In this document: positions 8,300 through 17,213 of the stretch, one piece after another
Layout: each line of letters begins with the position of its first letter
Position numbering within the stretch: the first letter of the stretch is position 1
NCBI GenBank assembly: GCA_963843565.1
Contig: CAWJKY010000001.1
Location: forward strand, 124,001 to 188,000
Reading direction: 5' to 3'
Length of the DNA: 64,000 bases
From: DASZQY01 sp963843565
GTDB lineage: Bacteria; Pseudomonadota; Alphaproteobacteria; Rhizobiales; Kaistiaceae
Program-made: the position numbers and the translations under genes
The notes under the pieces: generated by a model
Told to the model about the DNA's origin: nothing
The model's database searches: none
The model's input: the letters and a program-made list of their open reading frames with translations, nothing else

Positions 8300-9556
8300 T
8301 TACTGGTTCTCTGTGTAGGAGTCCTGCAACTGCTGCGCGGCGTCCTCGGCCGTGATCGAGTTGCTGGCCAGTGCGGCGGCGATGTCATTGACGGTGCCGC
8401 CGACGGCCGGCCCGAGTTCCTGGTCGAAGTAGATCGCCAGCCAGTGCGCCTTGGCGGCCGCCTCGGCCATCTGCTGCTGGAACACGTTGGCCAGCGAGCT
8501 CGACGTGCCCTTGGCGATCGGGATGTAGATGCCGACCTTGGCCATCTTCGCCATGACTTCCGGCGAAGTGTAGTACTCGACGAACTTCACGGCCTCGTCG
8601 GAGGCGTTCTTCGAGAACACCCAGCCGTTGATGCCGCCGAGAACGTCGCTCGGGTCGCCCTTGCCGCCGGGAATGGTCGGGAACGGCATGATCCCGAGAT
8701 CCTCGTCGGGAAGGCCCTTCTTGGAGACCGAGTTGTCCTTCATGGCGCCGTATTCCCAGTCGCCCATCAGGTCGAGGGCGGCCTTGCCGTCACCGAAGTA
8801 GCCCGAGGCGTCGCCATAAGAGGCGGCCTGGTAACCGGGCTGGAACGGATCGAGCTGGGCAAGCTCGAGCAGCCGCTTGCCGGCTTCGACGAAGGCCGGC
8901 GCGGCGAACCCGTCGCCCTTGCCGGCTTCGGCGTCGCGGAAGCCCTGCTCGCCGGCGATGCGCGTGACCAGATACGCGAAGTAGAAGTGGGCCGGCCACT
9001 TGTCCTTGGCGCCGAGCGTGATCGGCGTGATTCCCGCCGCCTTGATCTTCTTGACGCCGGCGATGAACCCGTCCCACGTGCTCATCGAGGCCGGATCGAC
9101 GCCGGCCTGAGCGAGCAGCTTCTTGTTGTACCAGACGACGACCTGGGCGACGTTCTGGGCGAGGCCGTAAACGTGGCCGTCACGGGTGAAGGCGTTGAGG
9201 CCCGCGGGTCCGATGTTCGCCTTGACCTCGGGGGTCAGCAGGTCGTCGATCGGCCGCATGACGCCGGCCTTGACCTGGGCCGTCAGATCGCCGGCCGCCC
9301 AGGAATAGAAGAAGTCGGGCGCAGAATCGGACTGCAACAGGGTGGTGAGCTTGGCCTTGAAAGCCTCGTTCTCGAGGTACTGCTGCTTGATGGTCACGCC
9401 GGGGTGCATGGCCTCGTAGGCCTTGATGGCGTCGGCCATGCCTGCAAGTTCGCCCGGATTGTTCGAGATGTGAAGCCAGTTCACGACCGTATCGGCCTGA
9501 GCCACTGGCGCGAGCGCGAACATGCCGAGAAGTGCGGCAAGAGCAATTCGTTTCAT
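8300..9556 (-). CDS. Extracellular sugar-binding protein of the CUT1 importer
   Basis: A 418-residue periplasmic solute-binding protein (MalE-like, family 1). The signal peptide MKRIALAALLGMFALAPVAQA precedes the mature sequence. Recognisable features are the N-terminal VVNWLH...PGELAGM segment, APDFFYSWAAGDL and the MGDWEYG motif typical of the family. The start at 9556 follows GGAGGGACATC. It is the first gene of a leftward operon with two permeases, and the ATPase gene is divergent on the other side of a 294-base control region. It captures the sugar and delivers it to the permeases. The specific ligand cannot be read from sequence. Confidence 0.9.
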   Translation of the reverse strand: MKRIALAALLGMFALAPVAQADTVVNWLHISNNPGELAGMADAIKAYEAMHPGVTIKQQYLENEAFKAKLTTLLQSDSAPDFFYSWAAGDLTAQVKAGVMRPIDDLLTPEVKANIGPAGLNAFTRDGHVYGLAQNVAQVVVWYNKKLLAQAGVDPASMSTWDGFIAGVKKIKAAGITPITLGAKDKWPAHFYFAYLVTRIAGEQGFRDAEAGKGDGFAAPAFVEAGKRLLELAQLDPFQPGYQAASYGDASGYFGDGKAALDLMGDWEYGAMKDNSVSKKGLPDEDLGIMPFPTIPGGKGDPSDVLGGINGWVFSKNASDEAVKFVEYYTSPEVMAKMAKVGIYIPIAKGTSSSLANVFQQQMAEAAAKAHWLAIYFDQELGPAVGGTVNDIAAALASNSITAEDAAQQLQDSYTENQ

Positions 9557-9683
9557 GATGTCCCTCCACATGTGCGCGGCGGACGCGGTCGCTCTTCCCT
9601 GCGAGCTTGCGAGCCGCCGGTGCAGCGGTTTGTATACGCGCTGCCAATCATGATGATTTGCACCCGTGGGTTATTACATGCAA

Positions 9684-9697
9684 GAGGTGCGCACCTC
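9684..9697. promoter_or_regulatory. 14-bp perfect palindrome in the divergent control region
   Basis: GAGGTGCGCACCTC lies in the 294-base space between the SBP gene and the divergent ATPase gene, so one regulator bound here could control both. A second, looser pair TTGCA...TGCAA spans 9657-9683. It does not match the LacI-type operator upstream of the CUT2 operon. The regulator is unknown. Confidence 0.45.
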
Positions 9698-9850
9698 AAG
9701 TCACGATCCAATTGCCAGGCGAGATTCGGGGCCTGCGTCTCGTCTGGCGGGCCGGGGCCGCCACTCACGGGGGTGGCGGAAAACGGGTAGGGGCGGGGTT
9801 CATGCAGCCGGCGGTCGCGGGCACGCTTCGGGTGCGTTGGGAGGGGGACT

Positions 9851-10933
9851 ATGGCTGAGCTTCAGCTTCGCGACGTCAACAAGCAATTCGGACAGGTCGA
9901 GGTCATCCGTGACGTGACCCTCGACGTTCGCGAAGGCGAGTTCGTCGTCCTGGTCGGGCCATCAGGGTGCGGGAAATCGACGCTGCTCCGGATGATCTCC
10001 GGCCTTGAGGTGGTCAGTTCGGGAACGATCTTCATCGGCGCCGAAGACGTCACGGACGAGGACCCGTCCGACCGCGGCGTCGCGATGGTCTTCCAGTCGT
10101 ATGCGCTCTATCCGCACATGACGGTCCGCGAGAACATCGGCTTCGGGCTCAGGATGGGCGGCATGCCGCGAGACGAGGTCGCAGCGCACGTCGAGGAAGC
10201 CGCCCGCGTGCTGGAGCTGACGGAGCTGCTCGACCGCAAGCCGCGCGCGCTGTCCGGCGGCCAGCGCCAGCGCGTCGCCATCGGGCGCGCGATCGTGCGA
10301 AACCCGAAGGTCTTCCTGTTCGACGAGCCGCTCAGCAATCTCGACGCCGAACTCAGGGTGCAGATGCGGCTGGAGATCACCAAGCTCCATCAGCGGCTGG
10401 CTGCCACCATGATCTACGTGACCCACGATCAGGTCGAAGCGATGACGCTTGCCGACCGCATCGTGGTGTTGCGCGCCGGCGCCGTCGAACAGGTCGGCAC
10501 GCCAATCGAGCTCTACGACGATCCCGACAATCTGTTCGTGGCCGGCTTCATCGGCTCACCGCGGATGAACTTCATGCCAGCCGAGATCGCGGGCCGCGAC
10601 GGGCGCCAGGCGGTGGTGAAGCTGATCGGCTTCGGCGACGTCGCCCTCACCATTGCGACGCGCGGCACTGCCGGCAAGGTCGGCGACAAGGTGCTGGTCG
10701 GCGTTCGGCCCGAGCACTTCGTCGATGCGGCCGAGGCGCCTGCCAGGATCACTGCCGTTGCCCAGGTCGTCGAACAACTTGGCGGCGTTTCTTATATCTA
10801 CGCTGGCGAGGGCGACGCCCAGCTCATCGTCCAGGAGAAGGGCCATTCCGCCGTTCCCGATGGCTCGCAGGTGGACTTCGGCATCGATCCGGCGCTGTGC
10901 CTGCTCTTCGACGGCGGCGGCAAGCGCATCTAG
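9851..10933 (+). CDS. CUT1 ABC transporter ATPase (MalK/UgpC type)
   Basis: A 360-residue cytoplasmic ATPase that powers the adjacent sugar importer. It has Walker A GPSGCGKST (about 36-44), signature LSGGQRQRVAIGRA (about 134-147), Walker B VFLFDEPLSNLDAELR and the switch histidine in VTHDQVEAMTLADR. The C-terminal third is the TOBE/regulatory domain (GVRPEHFV). The ATG at 9851 follows GAGGGGGACT. It is transcribed away from the SBP-permease operon, which is less usual than having all four genes together. Its stop codon overlaps that of the convergent lacI-family gene (shared CTAG at 10930-10933). Confidence 0.93.
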   Translation: MAELQLRDVNKQFGQVEVIRDVTLDVREGEFVVLVGPSGCGKSTLLRMISGLEVVSSGTIFIGAEDVTDEDPSDRGVAMVFQSYALYPHMTVRENIGFGLRMGGMPRDEVAAHVEEAARVLELTELLDRKPRALSGGQRQRVAIGRAIVRNPKVFLFDEPLSNLDAELRVQMRLEITKLHQRLAATMIYVTHDQVEAMTLADRIVVLRAGAVEQVGTPIELYDDPDNLFVAGFIGSPRMNFMPAEIAGRDGRQAVVKLIGFGDVALTIATRGTAGKVGDKVLVGVRPEHFVDAAEAPARITAVAQVVEQLGGVSYIYAGEGDAQLIVQEKGHSAVPDGSQVDFGIDPALCLLFDGGGKRI

Positions 10934-12015
10934 GCCGGCCGCGCTCCGTGGTCCGCCGCGCCGACCGTGGAGCGGGCGGGGGGCCTTGGTCCGGTGCTTT
11001 CGCGCACAATCAGGCTGAAGCCGAGGTCGATGGCGCGCTCGCGCGGCCGGCGGCCGCTGCCGCGGGTGATTTCGAGCATGATCTCGGCGGCGCGCTGGCC
11101 GATGGCGTAGCGCGGCGTTGCCACGGTGGTCAGCGCCGGGTGCGAAATGGCGGCGAATTCCAGGTTGTTGAAGCCGATGATCGACATGTCCTCGGGCACG
11201 CGGATGCCGCGCCGGTGGGCCTCGAACATGGCGCCGAGGGCGAGGTTGTCGTTGCCGCAGAAGACGGCGGTCATGTCCGGCGAACGCGCCAGGAGTTCGG
11301 CGAAAAGCTCGGCGCCCTCCTTGAAGCTTGACGGTCCGTCGAAGGAGATTTCGTCGATGGCCAGTCCGGCTTCCTGCATGGCTTGGCGATAGCCGCCGCG
11401 CCGGCGGTGGGCGCGGGCATCGAGCGGCACGGCCATCTGCGCAATGTTGCGATGGCCGTGGTCGATCAGGTGGCGGGTCGCGGCATAGCCGGCGTCGCGC
11501 TGCGACAGCCCGATCGCCATGTCGATCGGATCGTCGACGATCTCCATCGTCTGGATAACCGGGATCGCCGCCGCGGCCAGCATGCGCCGGGTGTTCTCGG
11601 TCTGGTCGACGCCGGTGATGATGATGGCCTCAGGGTTCTGGCCGAGCATGGTGGCGATCGCCTTCTCCTCGGCCTCCGGCTGGTAGCTCGAGTTGAGCAC
11701 CAGCACCTGGAACCCGGCGGGCAGGAAGACGTCGTGGAGGGCGCGGAGATATTCGCCGAACACGCCGTTGGTGAACGAGGGAACGACCACGCCGACGCGG
11801 TGGGTGCGGGCGGAGGCGAGCGCGCTCGCCAACTGGTTGGGGACATACGACAGGTCCCGGATCGCCTCGGCGACGCGGGCCCGCAAATCCTCGGAGACCA
11901 TCTCGGGCTTGCGCAGGAACCGTGACACGGTCACGGCGCTGACGCCGGCGCGCTCGGCGACGTCGCTCAGGGTCGTGCGCCGGCGCTGGCGCTCGGTGGG
12001 GGCGACGTCGTTCAT
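10930..12015 (-). CDS. LacI/GntR-type sugar-responsive transcriptional regulator
   Basis: A 361-residue repressor with an N-terminal LacI helix-turn-helix (TTLSDVAERAGVSAVTVSRFLRKP, about residues 14-37), the hinge VPNQLASALAS and a periplasmic-binding-protein-like ligand domain containing FCGNDNLALGAM and IIGFNNLEFA. The start at 12015 is the first ATG giving a standard LacI N-terminus; the upstream 38 codons look non-coding. It lies between the two sugar importers and is divergent from the CUT2 operon, whose promoter carries a LacI-type palindrome at 12144-12157. It most likely represses that operon and perhaps the CUT1 genes. The inducer is unknown. Confidence 0.9.
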   Translation of the reverse strand: MNDVAPTERQRRRTTLSDVAERAGVSAVTVSRFLRKPEMVSEDLRARVAEAIRDLSYVPNQLASALASARTHRVGVVVPSFTNGVFGEYLRALHDVFLPAGFQVLVLNSSYQPEAEEKAIATMLGQNPEAIIITGVDQTENTRRMLAAAAIPVIQTMEIVDDPIDMAIGLSQRDAGYAATRHLIDHGHRNIAQMAVPLDARAHRRRGGYRQAMQEAGLAIDEISFDGPSSFKEGAELFAELLARSPDMTAVFCGNDNLALGAMFEAHRRGIRVPEDMSIIGFNNLEFAAISHPALTTVATPRYAIGQRAAEIMLEITRGSGRRPRERAIDLGFSLIVRESTGPRPPARSTVGAADHGARPA

Positions 12016-12142
12016 GGGCGCCACTTTCGCCCGGATGCGGCGGTGCGCAAGCCCGGCGCGCGCGCCGCGCGGCAGCGGCGTGCCGTCTGGCGCGCGGGCA
12101 CACTCCAGGTCCGACCGGGTGCAGTGCAAACAAGCCGATCTG

Positions 12143-12171
12143 TTGACAGCGCTTTCATCTTCGCCTATAGC
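12143..12171 (+). promoter_or_regulatory. CUT2 operon promoter with overlapping LacI-type operator
   Basis: A -35 TTGACA (12143-12148) and -10 TATAGC (12166-12171) are separated by exactly 17 bp. TGACAGCGCTTTCA at 12144-12157 differs from the perfect LacI-family palindrome TGAAAGCGCTTTCA by one base and covers the -35, so a bound LacI protein would block RNA polymerase. The leader to the SBP gene is about 125 bases. Confidence 0.8.
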
Positions 12172-12302
12172 TTAACTCGGGGCGTGCGCGGAAGTAAACA
12201 CAAAACAACACCCTGCAATACGTTCACTCTTCCGAGAATCCAAAGTACTGTTCCGCGCTGTTCCTTGCCGTGGCAGAAGATTTTACGTTTAGGGAGGAAT
12301 GC

Positions 12303-13445
12303 ATGAAATCGATGTCCAGACTTTTGCGCTCGGTCAGCGTGGGTGCGCTGACGATCGCCGCACTCACGATCGGCTCCGCGTCCTTCGCGGCCGGTCCTGA
12401 AATGGTGGCCGGTCCGGCCTCCGATCCAAACTGCATGGCGCCGTGGTCGGCCGACACCAAGTTCCTGAAGTATCCCGCCAAGAAGGGTCCGTTCCGTATC
12501 GCGCTGGCGAACGGCTACATCGCCAACACCTGGCGCATCCAGATGATCCAGACCGCCAAGGCCTACGCGGCGCAGCCTGACGTCGCCGCCAAGCTGGCCG
12601 AGTTCAAGGTCGTGTCGACCGGAGAGGACGTACCCGCCCAGATTTCCGCGATCAACAACTTCATCGACGCAGGCTATGACGCCATCGTCGTCGATGCCCA
12701 GAACCCCACCGCCTTCGGCCCGGTCATCAAGCGCGCCAAGGAGGCCGGCGTCATCCTCGTCGCCTTCGACAACATTCTTGATACCGAGGACGACATCAAC
12801 GTCAACGTCGACCAGAAGGGCCTCGGAGTCCTGTGGGCCCAGTGGCTCATCGACCATCTGCCGAACGGCGGCAAGGTTCTCGAGGTGCGCGGCGTCGCCG
12901 GCACCTCGGTCGATACCGACCGCCACAACGGCATCCATGAGACCCTCGACGCTTCCGGCAAGAGCTGGCAGGTGACCGAGGTCATGGGCAAGTGGGACGA
13001 CGGCGTTGCCCAGAAGGTGACCGCCGACGCCATCGCCACCAACGGTCCGTTCGACGGCATCACCGCCCAGGGCGGCGATACCGGCGTGGTCCAGGCGATG
13101 CTCGACGCCAAGCACCCGATGGTGCCGTTCGGCGGCGAGACCGAGAACGGCTTCCGCAAGTTCTGCGCGAAGTTCTCCGCCGACGGGCTGAAGTGCACGT
13201 CGGCCGGCACCGGTCCGGCCCAGGTCGCGGTCGCCATCAAGGTTGCCATCGCGGCGCTCGAGGGCAACGTCGTTCCGCAGTCGGTCAAGCTGCCGCTGGC
13301 AGTTGCCTCCGATCCGAACCTGAAGGCGGGCAGCGACTACTTCCCCGACCAGTCCGACAACTTCTTCGTCGGCAATTCCTTCCCGACCTGCGGCATCAAC
13401 TTCACGGCCCAGGAAATCATGGGACAGTCCAAGGAAAACCAGTAA
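12303..13445 (+). CDS. CUT2 (ribose-type) sugar-binding protein
   Basis: A 380-residue periplasmic binding protein of the RbsB/LacI-like fold (type I). It starts with a signal peptide (MKSMSRLLRSVSVGALTIAA...SFAAG). Family features include FRIALANGYIANTWRIQM at the N-terminus, the VVDAQNPTAF and VAFDNILDTED strands, and GITAQGGDTGVVQAM. The ATG at 12303 follows AGGGAGGAATGC. It is first in an operon with the double-domain ATPase and two permeases. An intrinsic-terminator-like hairpin directly after it probably makes it the most abundant product. Three cysteines in the mature chain are unusual for the family but not diagnostic. Confidence 0.9.
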   Translation: MKSMSRLLRSVSVGALTIAALTIGSASFAAGPEMVAGPASDPNCMAPWSADTKFLKYPAKKGPFRIALANGYIANTWRIQMIQTAKAYAAQPDVAAKLAEFKVVSTGEDVPAQISAINNFIDAGYDAIVVDAQNPTAFGPVIKRAKEAGVILVAFDNILDTEDDINVNVDQKGLGVLWAQWLIDHLPNGGKVLEVRGVAGTSVDTDRHNGIHETLDASGKSWQVTEVMGKWDDGVAQKVTADAIATNGPFDGITAQGGDTGVVQAMLDAKHPMVPFGGETENGFRKFCAKFSADGLKCTSAGTGPAQVAVAIKVAIAALEGNVVPQSVKLPLAVASDPNLKAGSDYFPDQSDNFFVGNSFPTCGINFTAQEIMGQSKENQ

Positions 13446-13462
13446 CCTGTTGCAGGTTGCCT

Positions 13463-13497
13463 GGCGCCGCGGGGCCAGCCCCGCGGCGCCCTTTTTT
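13463..13497 (+). terminator. Intrinsic terminator or attenuator after the CUT2 SBP gene
   Basis: GGCGCCGCGGGGC pairs with GCCCCGCGGCGCC, followed by CTTTTTT (T-run 13492-13497). A smaller hairpin AACCTG/CAGGTT lies just upstream at the end of the gene. The downstream ATPase gene begins 40 bases later with no obvious promoter, so partial read-through is expected. Confidence 0.8.
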
Positions 13498-13536
13498 CGT
13501 AAAGAAACGGGCGACGGTCTCCTGGGAGGGAGCCTG

Positions 13537-15105
13537 ATGGACGGGAAGGCGGGGAGGGACGCCACGCCGCTGTTTCGGATGAGCGGGGTGACGAAGCGCT
13601 ACGGCGGCGTGCTGGCGCTGGACGGGGCCGAACTGACGGTCACCGCGGGGCGCATCCATGCCATTCTCGGCGAGAACGGCGCCGGCAAATCGACCCTCAT
13701 CAAGATCATGTCGGGCGTGGTGGCGCCGGATGCCGGCCGCATGGAGTTCGACGGGCGCGAGGTGAGCTTCGCGACGCCCTCGGCCGCCAACGACGCCGGC
13801 ATCGTGTGCATCTTCCAGGAGCTGTCGCTGATTCCGGATCTGTCGGTCGCCGACAACATCCTCATCTCCCACCCGCCGACGCGCGCGGGGCTGATCGACC
13901 GCGCCGCCCAGCGCCGGCTGGCGGAGGAGGCGCTGGCCCGCGCCGGCGCGCCCGACGTTCACCCGCGCGCCCTCGTCAAGGACCTGCCCCTGTCGCGCCG
14001 CCAGATGGTCGAGATCGCCAAGGCCCTCGCCCGCAAGCCGCGCATCCTGATCCTCGACGAGGCGACCTCGGCGCTCACCTCGGCCGACGTATCCCGCGTC
14101 TTCGAGGTGCTGAAGCGCCTGCGCACGGAGGGCCTCGCGCTTCTCTACATCTCGCATCGCATGCACGAGATCGCGGAGCTCGCCGACGACTGCACGGTGT
14201 TCCGCAACGGCCAGAACGTGGCGACCTACGAAGCCGGCACCAAGACCGACAACGAGGTCATCGAAATGATGATCGGCCGCGAATACAGCCACGCCTTCCC
14301 GCCCAAGCCGGCGCCCGCCGGCGGCGACGGGGCGACGCCGGTTCTCGAAGCGCGCGGGCTGTCGTGGACCGACCGGCTGCGCGACATCTCGCTGTCGGTG
14401 CGCGCCGGTGAAGTGGTCGGCCTCGGCGGCCTCGACGGGCAGGGCCAGCGCGAGCTTCTGCTGGCGCTGTTCGGGGTGCTGCGCGGCTGTTCCGGCAGTG
14501 TCCTGATTGATGGCAAGTCCGCTCGCGTCGCCAGCCCCGAGCGCGCCAAGTCGCGCGCCGTCGGCATGGCGCTGATCCCCGAAGACCGCAAGACCGAGGG
14601 GCTGATGCTGCCCATGTCGGTGCGCGACAATCTCTCGTTCGCGACCCTCGACCGGATCGCCCGCGGCGGCATCATCGACGGTGCCGCCGAGGCAAAGCTC
14701 GTCGACGACGTCATCAAGCTGCTCGCGATCCGCACCGACGGGACGTCGGTCGCGGTCGGCAACCTGTCGGGCGGCAATCAGCAGAAGGTCGTCATCGCCA
14801 AATGGCTGATGCGCGAGCCGCGCATCATCCTGCTCAACGATCCGACCCGCGGGATCAACGTCGGCACCAAGCAGGAGATCTATCAGCTCTTGCGCAAGCT
14901 GGCCGACGCCGGCGCGGCGATCGTCTTCTACTCGACCGATTACGACGAGCTGATCGGGTGCTGCGACCGCGTGCTGGTGCTCTACGACGGCGCCATCCGG
15001 CGCGAGCTGGTCGGCGACGAAATCACCGAGCGCGCGCTGATCGCCAGCGCGCTCAACATCGCGGCGAGCGAGGAGGCCGGCAACCAGCCGGTGATGCAGG
15101 CATGA
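13537..15105 (+). CDS. CUT2 sugar ABC transporter ATPase with two nucleotide-binding domains
   Basis: A 522-residue RbsA/XylG-like ATPase. The first domain has Walker A GENGAGKST (about 44-52), LPLSRRQMVEIAKAL as a modified signature and LILDEATSALT. The second has the degenerate P-loop GGLDGQGQRELL, IPEDRKTEGL and the signature LSGGNQQKVVIAKWL with LLNDPTRGINVGTK. This two-domain plan is normal for CUT2 importers. The ATG at 13537 follows GGGAGGGAGCCTG; the earlier frame start lies within the terminator. The stop overlaps the next permease by ATGA. It energises uptake through the two following permeases. Confidence 0.93.
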   Translation: MDGKAGRDATPLFRMSGVTKRYGGVLALDGAELTVTAGRIHAILGENGAGKSTLIKIMSGVVAPDAGRMEFDGREVSFATPSAANDAGIVCIFQELSLIPDLSVADNILISHPPTRAGLIDRAAQRRLAEEALARAGAPDVHPRALVKDLPLSRRQMVEIAKALARKPRILILDEATSALTSADVSRVFEVLKRLRTEGLALLYISHRMHEIAELADDCTVFRNGQNVATYEAGTKTDNEVIEMMIGREYSHAFPPKPAPAGGDGATPVLEARGLSWTDRLRDISLSVRAGEVVGLGGLDGQGQRELLLALFGVLRGCSGSVLIDGKSARVASPERAKSRAVGMALIPEDRKTEGLMLPMSVRDNLSFATLDRIARGGIIDGAAEAKLVDDVIKLLAIRTDGTSVAVGNLSGGNQQKVVIAKWLMREPRIILLNDPTRGINVGTKQEIYQLLRKLADAGAAIVFYSTDYDELIGCCDRVLVLYDGAIRRELVGDEITERALIASALNIAASEEAGNQPVMQA

Positions 15106-16106
15106 AGGACTGGCGGCACTGGCTCGCCGAGCAGCGCGGCACGCTTCTGGCGCTCGGCATCTTCGTGGTGATGTTCGCGGTCTACCTGGTCAACCATCCG
15201 GCGATCGCGCACCGCGGCTTCACCGCGGCGACCGTCGCCAACGTCGTCCAGACCGCCTCCAACAAGGGGGTGCTGCTGGCCTTCGTGGCTATGGCGCAGA
15301 CGCTGGTGGTGCTCACCGCCGGCATCGACCTGTCGGTCGGCATGACCTTCACGCTGACCAATTGCCTGGCGTCGTGGATTGTCGTCGGCGATCCCTTCCA
15401 CACCACCCTCGGTGTGATCGGGGTGCTCGCCGTCGGCCTTGCCTGCGGCGCGCTCAACGGCGCCATCGTCATCTTCGGGCGGCTGCAGCCGATCGTCACC
15501 ACCATCGCCACCGGTGCCATCTACTACGGCATCGCGCTGGCGCTCAGGCCGTTCCCCGGCGGCAGCGTCAACAGCGATCTCGCCGACGCCCTGACCGGGC
15601 GGGTCTTCGACGTCGTCCCGGCGAGCCTCGTCGTCCTGCTCGCCGTGGTGCTCCTCGTGTGGGTCCCCTACAGCCGCTCGCCAATCGGCCGCGCGGCCTA
15701 CGCGGTGGGCTCCTCCGAGGTCGCCGCCTACATGTCGGGCGTGCCGATCCGCATGGCGAAGTTCATCGCCTACACGCTGTCGGGGCTGCTGGCGGCGATG
15801 GGCGGGCTGTTCCTGACCTTCTTCACCTACACGGGCGAGGCGGCCTACGCGTCGGGCTCGACCTACACGCTGTTCTCGATCGCGGCGGTCGTGCTGGGCG
15901 GCGTGTCGTTGTTCGGCGGCACCGGCAGCATCATCGGCGCGATCTTCGGTGCGCTCGCTTTCCGCACCATCGGCGATCTGCTGTTCGTCTTCGACTTCGA
16001 CCCGCTGTGGCAGCCGCTCTTCCAGGGTGTCGTGCTGATGCTCGCCGTCAGCCTGACCGCCTTCGGCCTCTTCCGGGTCCGCAACCGGCTGGATTGGTTC
16101 GCATGA
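15102..16106 (+). CDS. CUT2 sugar ABC transporter permease (RbsC type), first of two
   Basis: A 334-residue multi-spanning permease of the BPD_transp_2 family. Typical signatures are LVVLTAGIDLSVGMTF (about residues 65-80), the GRLQPIVTTIATGAIYYGIAL loop and a C-terminal AAVVLGGVSLFGGTGSIIGA segment. The ATG at 15102 sits in the ATGA overlap with the ATPase stop, a strong sign of translational coupling. It probably forms a heterodimeric channel with the next permease. Larger frames in other phases here have no membrane character. Confidence 0.9.
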   Translation: MKDWRHWLAEQRGTLLALGIFVVMFAVYLVNHPAIAHRGFTAATVANVVQTASNKGVLLAFVAMAQTLVVLTAGIDLSVGMTFTLTNCLASWIVVGDPFHTTLGVIGVLAVGLACGALNGAIVIFGRLQPIVTTIATGAIYYGIALALRPFPGGSVNSDLADALTGRVFDVVPASLVVLLAVVLLVWVPYSRSPIGRAAYAVGSSEVAAYMSGVPIRMAKFIAYTLSGLLAAMGGLFLTFFTYTGEAAYASGSTYTLFSIAAVVLGGVSLFGGTGSIIGAIFGALAFRTIGDLLFVFDFDPLWQPLFQGVVLMLAVSLTAFGLFRVRNRLDWFA

Positions 16107-17092
16107 GCGACACCAGCGCTTCCCACCGCGGCCTGTCGGCCTACCTGCCGGGCTTCGTGCGCCGCGACCCGGCGGTCGCCATCGCCTTCGCCTGCATCGT
16201 CGCCCTTCTGCTTCTCGGCAGCATGTACTCGGAGAACTTCCTGTCGCCGGAGTATCTGCTCCAGCAGCTCAAGGTCGCTTCCTTCCTCGGGATCATCGCC
16301 ACCGGCATGATGCTGGTCATCCTGCTCGGCCAGATCGACCTGTCGGTGCCGTGGGTGGTGACGACCGGCGCGATGATGGCGTGCGCGGCGGCCTCGTGGG
16401 GAACCTTCGGGGTGGTCCTGTCGGTGCCGTTCGGGATCTTGTGCGGCGTCGGGCTCGGACTCCTCAACGGCTTTGGCGTCGCCTATCTGCGCATTCCGTC
16501 GATGATCATCACGCTCGCCACGAACGCCGTCGCGCAAGGGCTGATGGTGGTCTACTCGGGCGGCTTCTCACCGCGCGATTTCGCCTCGCCGCCCATGCGG
16601 TACCTGGCGACCGGCTTCGCCATCCCCCAGCTTCCCAACGCGGTGATCGTGTGGGCGGTGGTCGGCGCCGGGGCCGTCTTCCTCCTGTCGCGCACCACCT
16701 TCGGCCGTGCCGTTTACGGCATCGGCAACCGCGAGCGCGCCGCCTATCTCTCCGGCGTCAACACGCGGCGCATCGTCATGACCGCGTTCGCCGTCTCCGG
16801 CGGTCTCGCCGCCTTCGGTGGCGTGCTGCTGGCCGGCTATGCCTCCAAGGCCGCCCAGTCGATGGGCGATGCCTATCTCCTGCCGTCGATCGCGGCGGTG
16901 GTGCTCGGCGGCACGTCGATCCTCGGCGGCCGCGGCAGCTACCTCGGGACCGTCGCCGGGGTGATCCTGATCACGCTCCTCCAGTCGATCCTTTCGGTCA
17001 TGCAGATGCAGGAATATGGCCGCCAGATCATCTATGGCGTCGTGATCATCGCCATGCTGCTGCTCTACGGCCGCGAGCGGCTGGTGCGCTAG
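16103..17092 (+). CDS. CUT2 sugar ABC transporter permease (RbsC type), second of two
   Basis: A 329-residue permease paralogous to the previous gene, with MLVILLGQIDLSVPWVVTTGA, LRIPSMIITLATNAVAQGL and AAVVLGGTSILGGRGSYLGTV signatures and about eight to ten membrane helices. The ATG at 16103 overlaps the previous stop by four bases (ATGA). It is the last gene of the CUT2 operon. A new promoter for rpmJ begins 35 bases after its stop. Confidence 0.9.
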   Translation: MSDTSASHRGLSAYLPGFVRRDPAVAIAFACIVALLLLGSMYSENFLSPEYLLQQLKVASFLGIIATGMMLVILLGQIDLSVPWVVTTGAMMACAAASWGTFGVVLSVPFGILCGVGLGLLNGFGVAYLRIPSMIITLATNAVAQGLMVVYSGGFSPRDFASPPMRYLATGFAIPQLPNAVIVWAVVGAGAVFLLSRTTFGRAVYGIGNRERAAYLSGVNTRRIVMTAFAVSGGLAAFGGVLLAGYASKAAQSMGDAYLLPSIAAVVLGGTSILGGRGSYLGTVAGVILITLLQSILSVMQMQEYGRQIIYGVVIIAMLLLYGRERLVR

Positions 17093-17126
17093 GGAAGGGG
17101 ATTCCAGCCGCTTCCCGGGCCCGTCC

Positions 17127-17155
17127 TTGACACCCTCGGGCCTCCCCCATAGGTT
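17127..17155 (+). promoter_or_regulatory. rpmJ promoter
   Basis: TTGACA (17127-17132) and TAGGTT (17150-17155) are spaced by 17 bp. The predicted start near 17162 gives a leader of about 50 bases before rpmJ, making it independent of the sugar operon. Confidence 0.7.
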
Positions 17156-17213
17156 CCGCGCCAAATTCAACGGTCGCGCCCGTCGCGCGCCCAAAAACCC
17201 TTCCGGACCGGCC

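Noticed and set aside
8189..9790. 533-codon rightward frame opposite the CUT1 SBP gene
   Set aside because: It is the antisense of a clear binding-protein gene and has GC-rich antisense composition (Arg, Gly, Val, His) with no domain.
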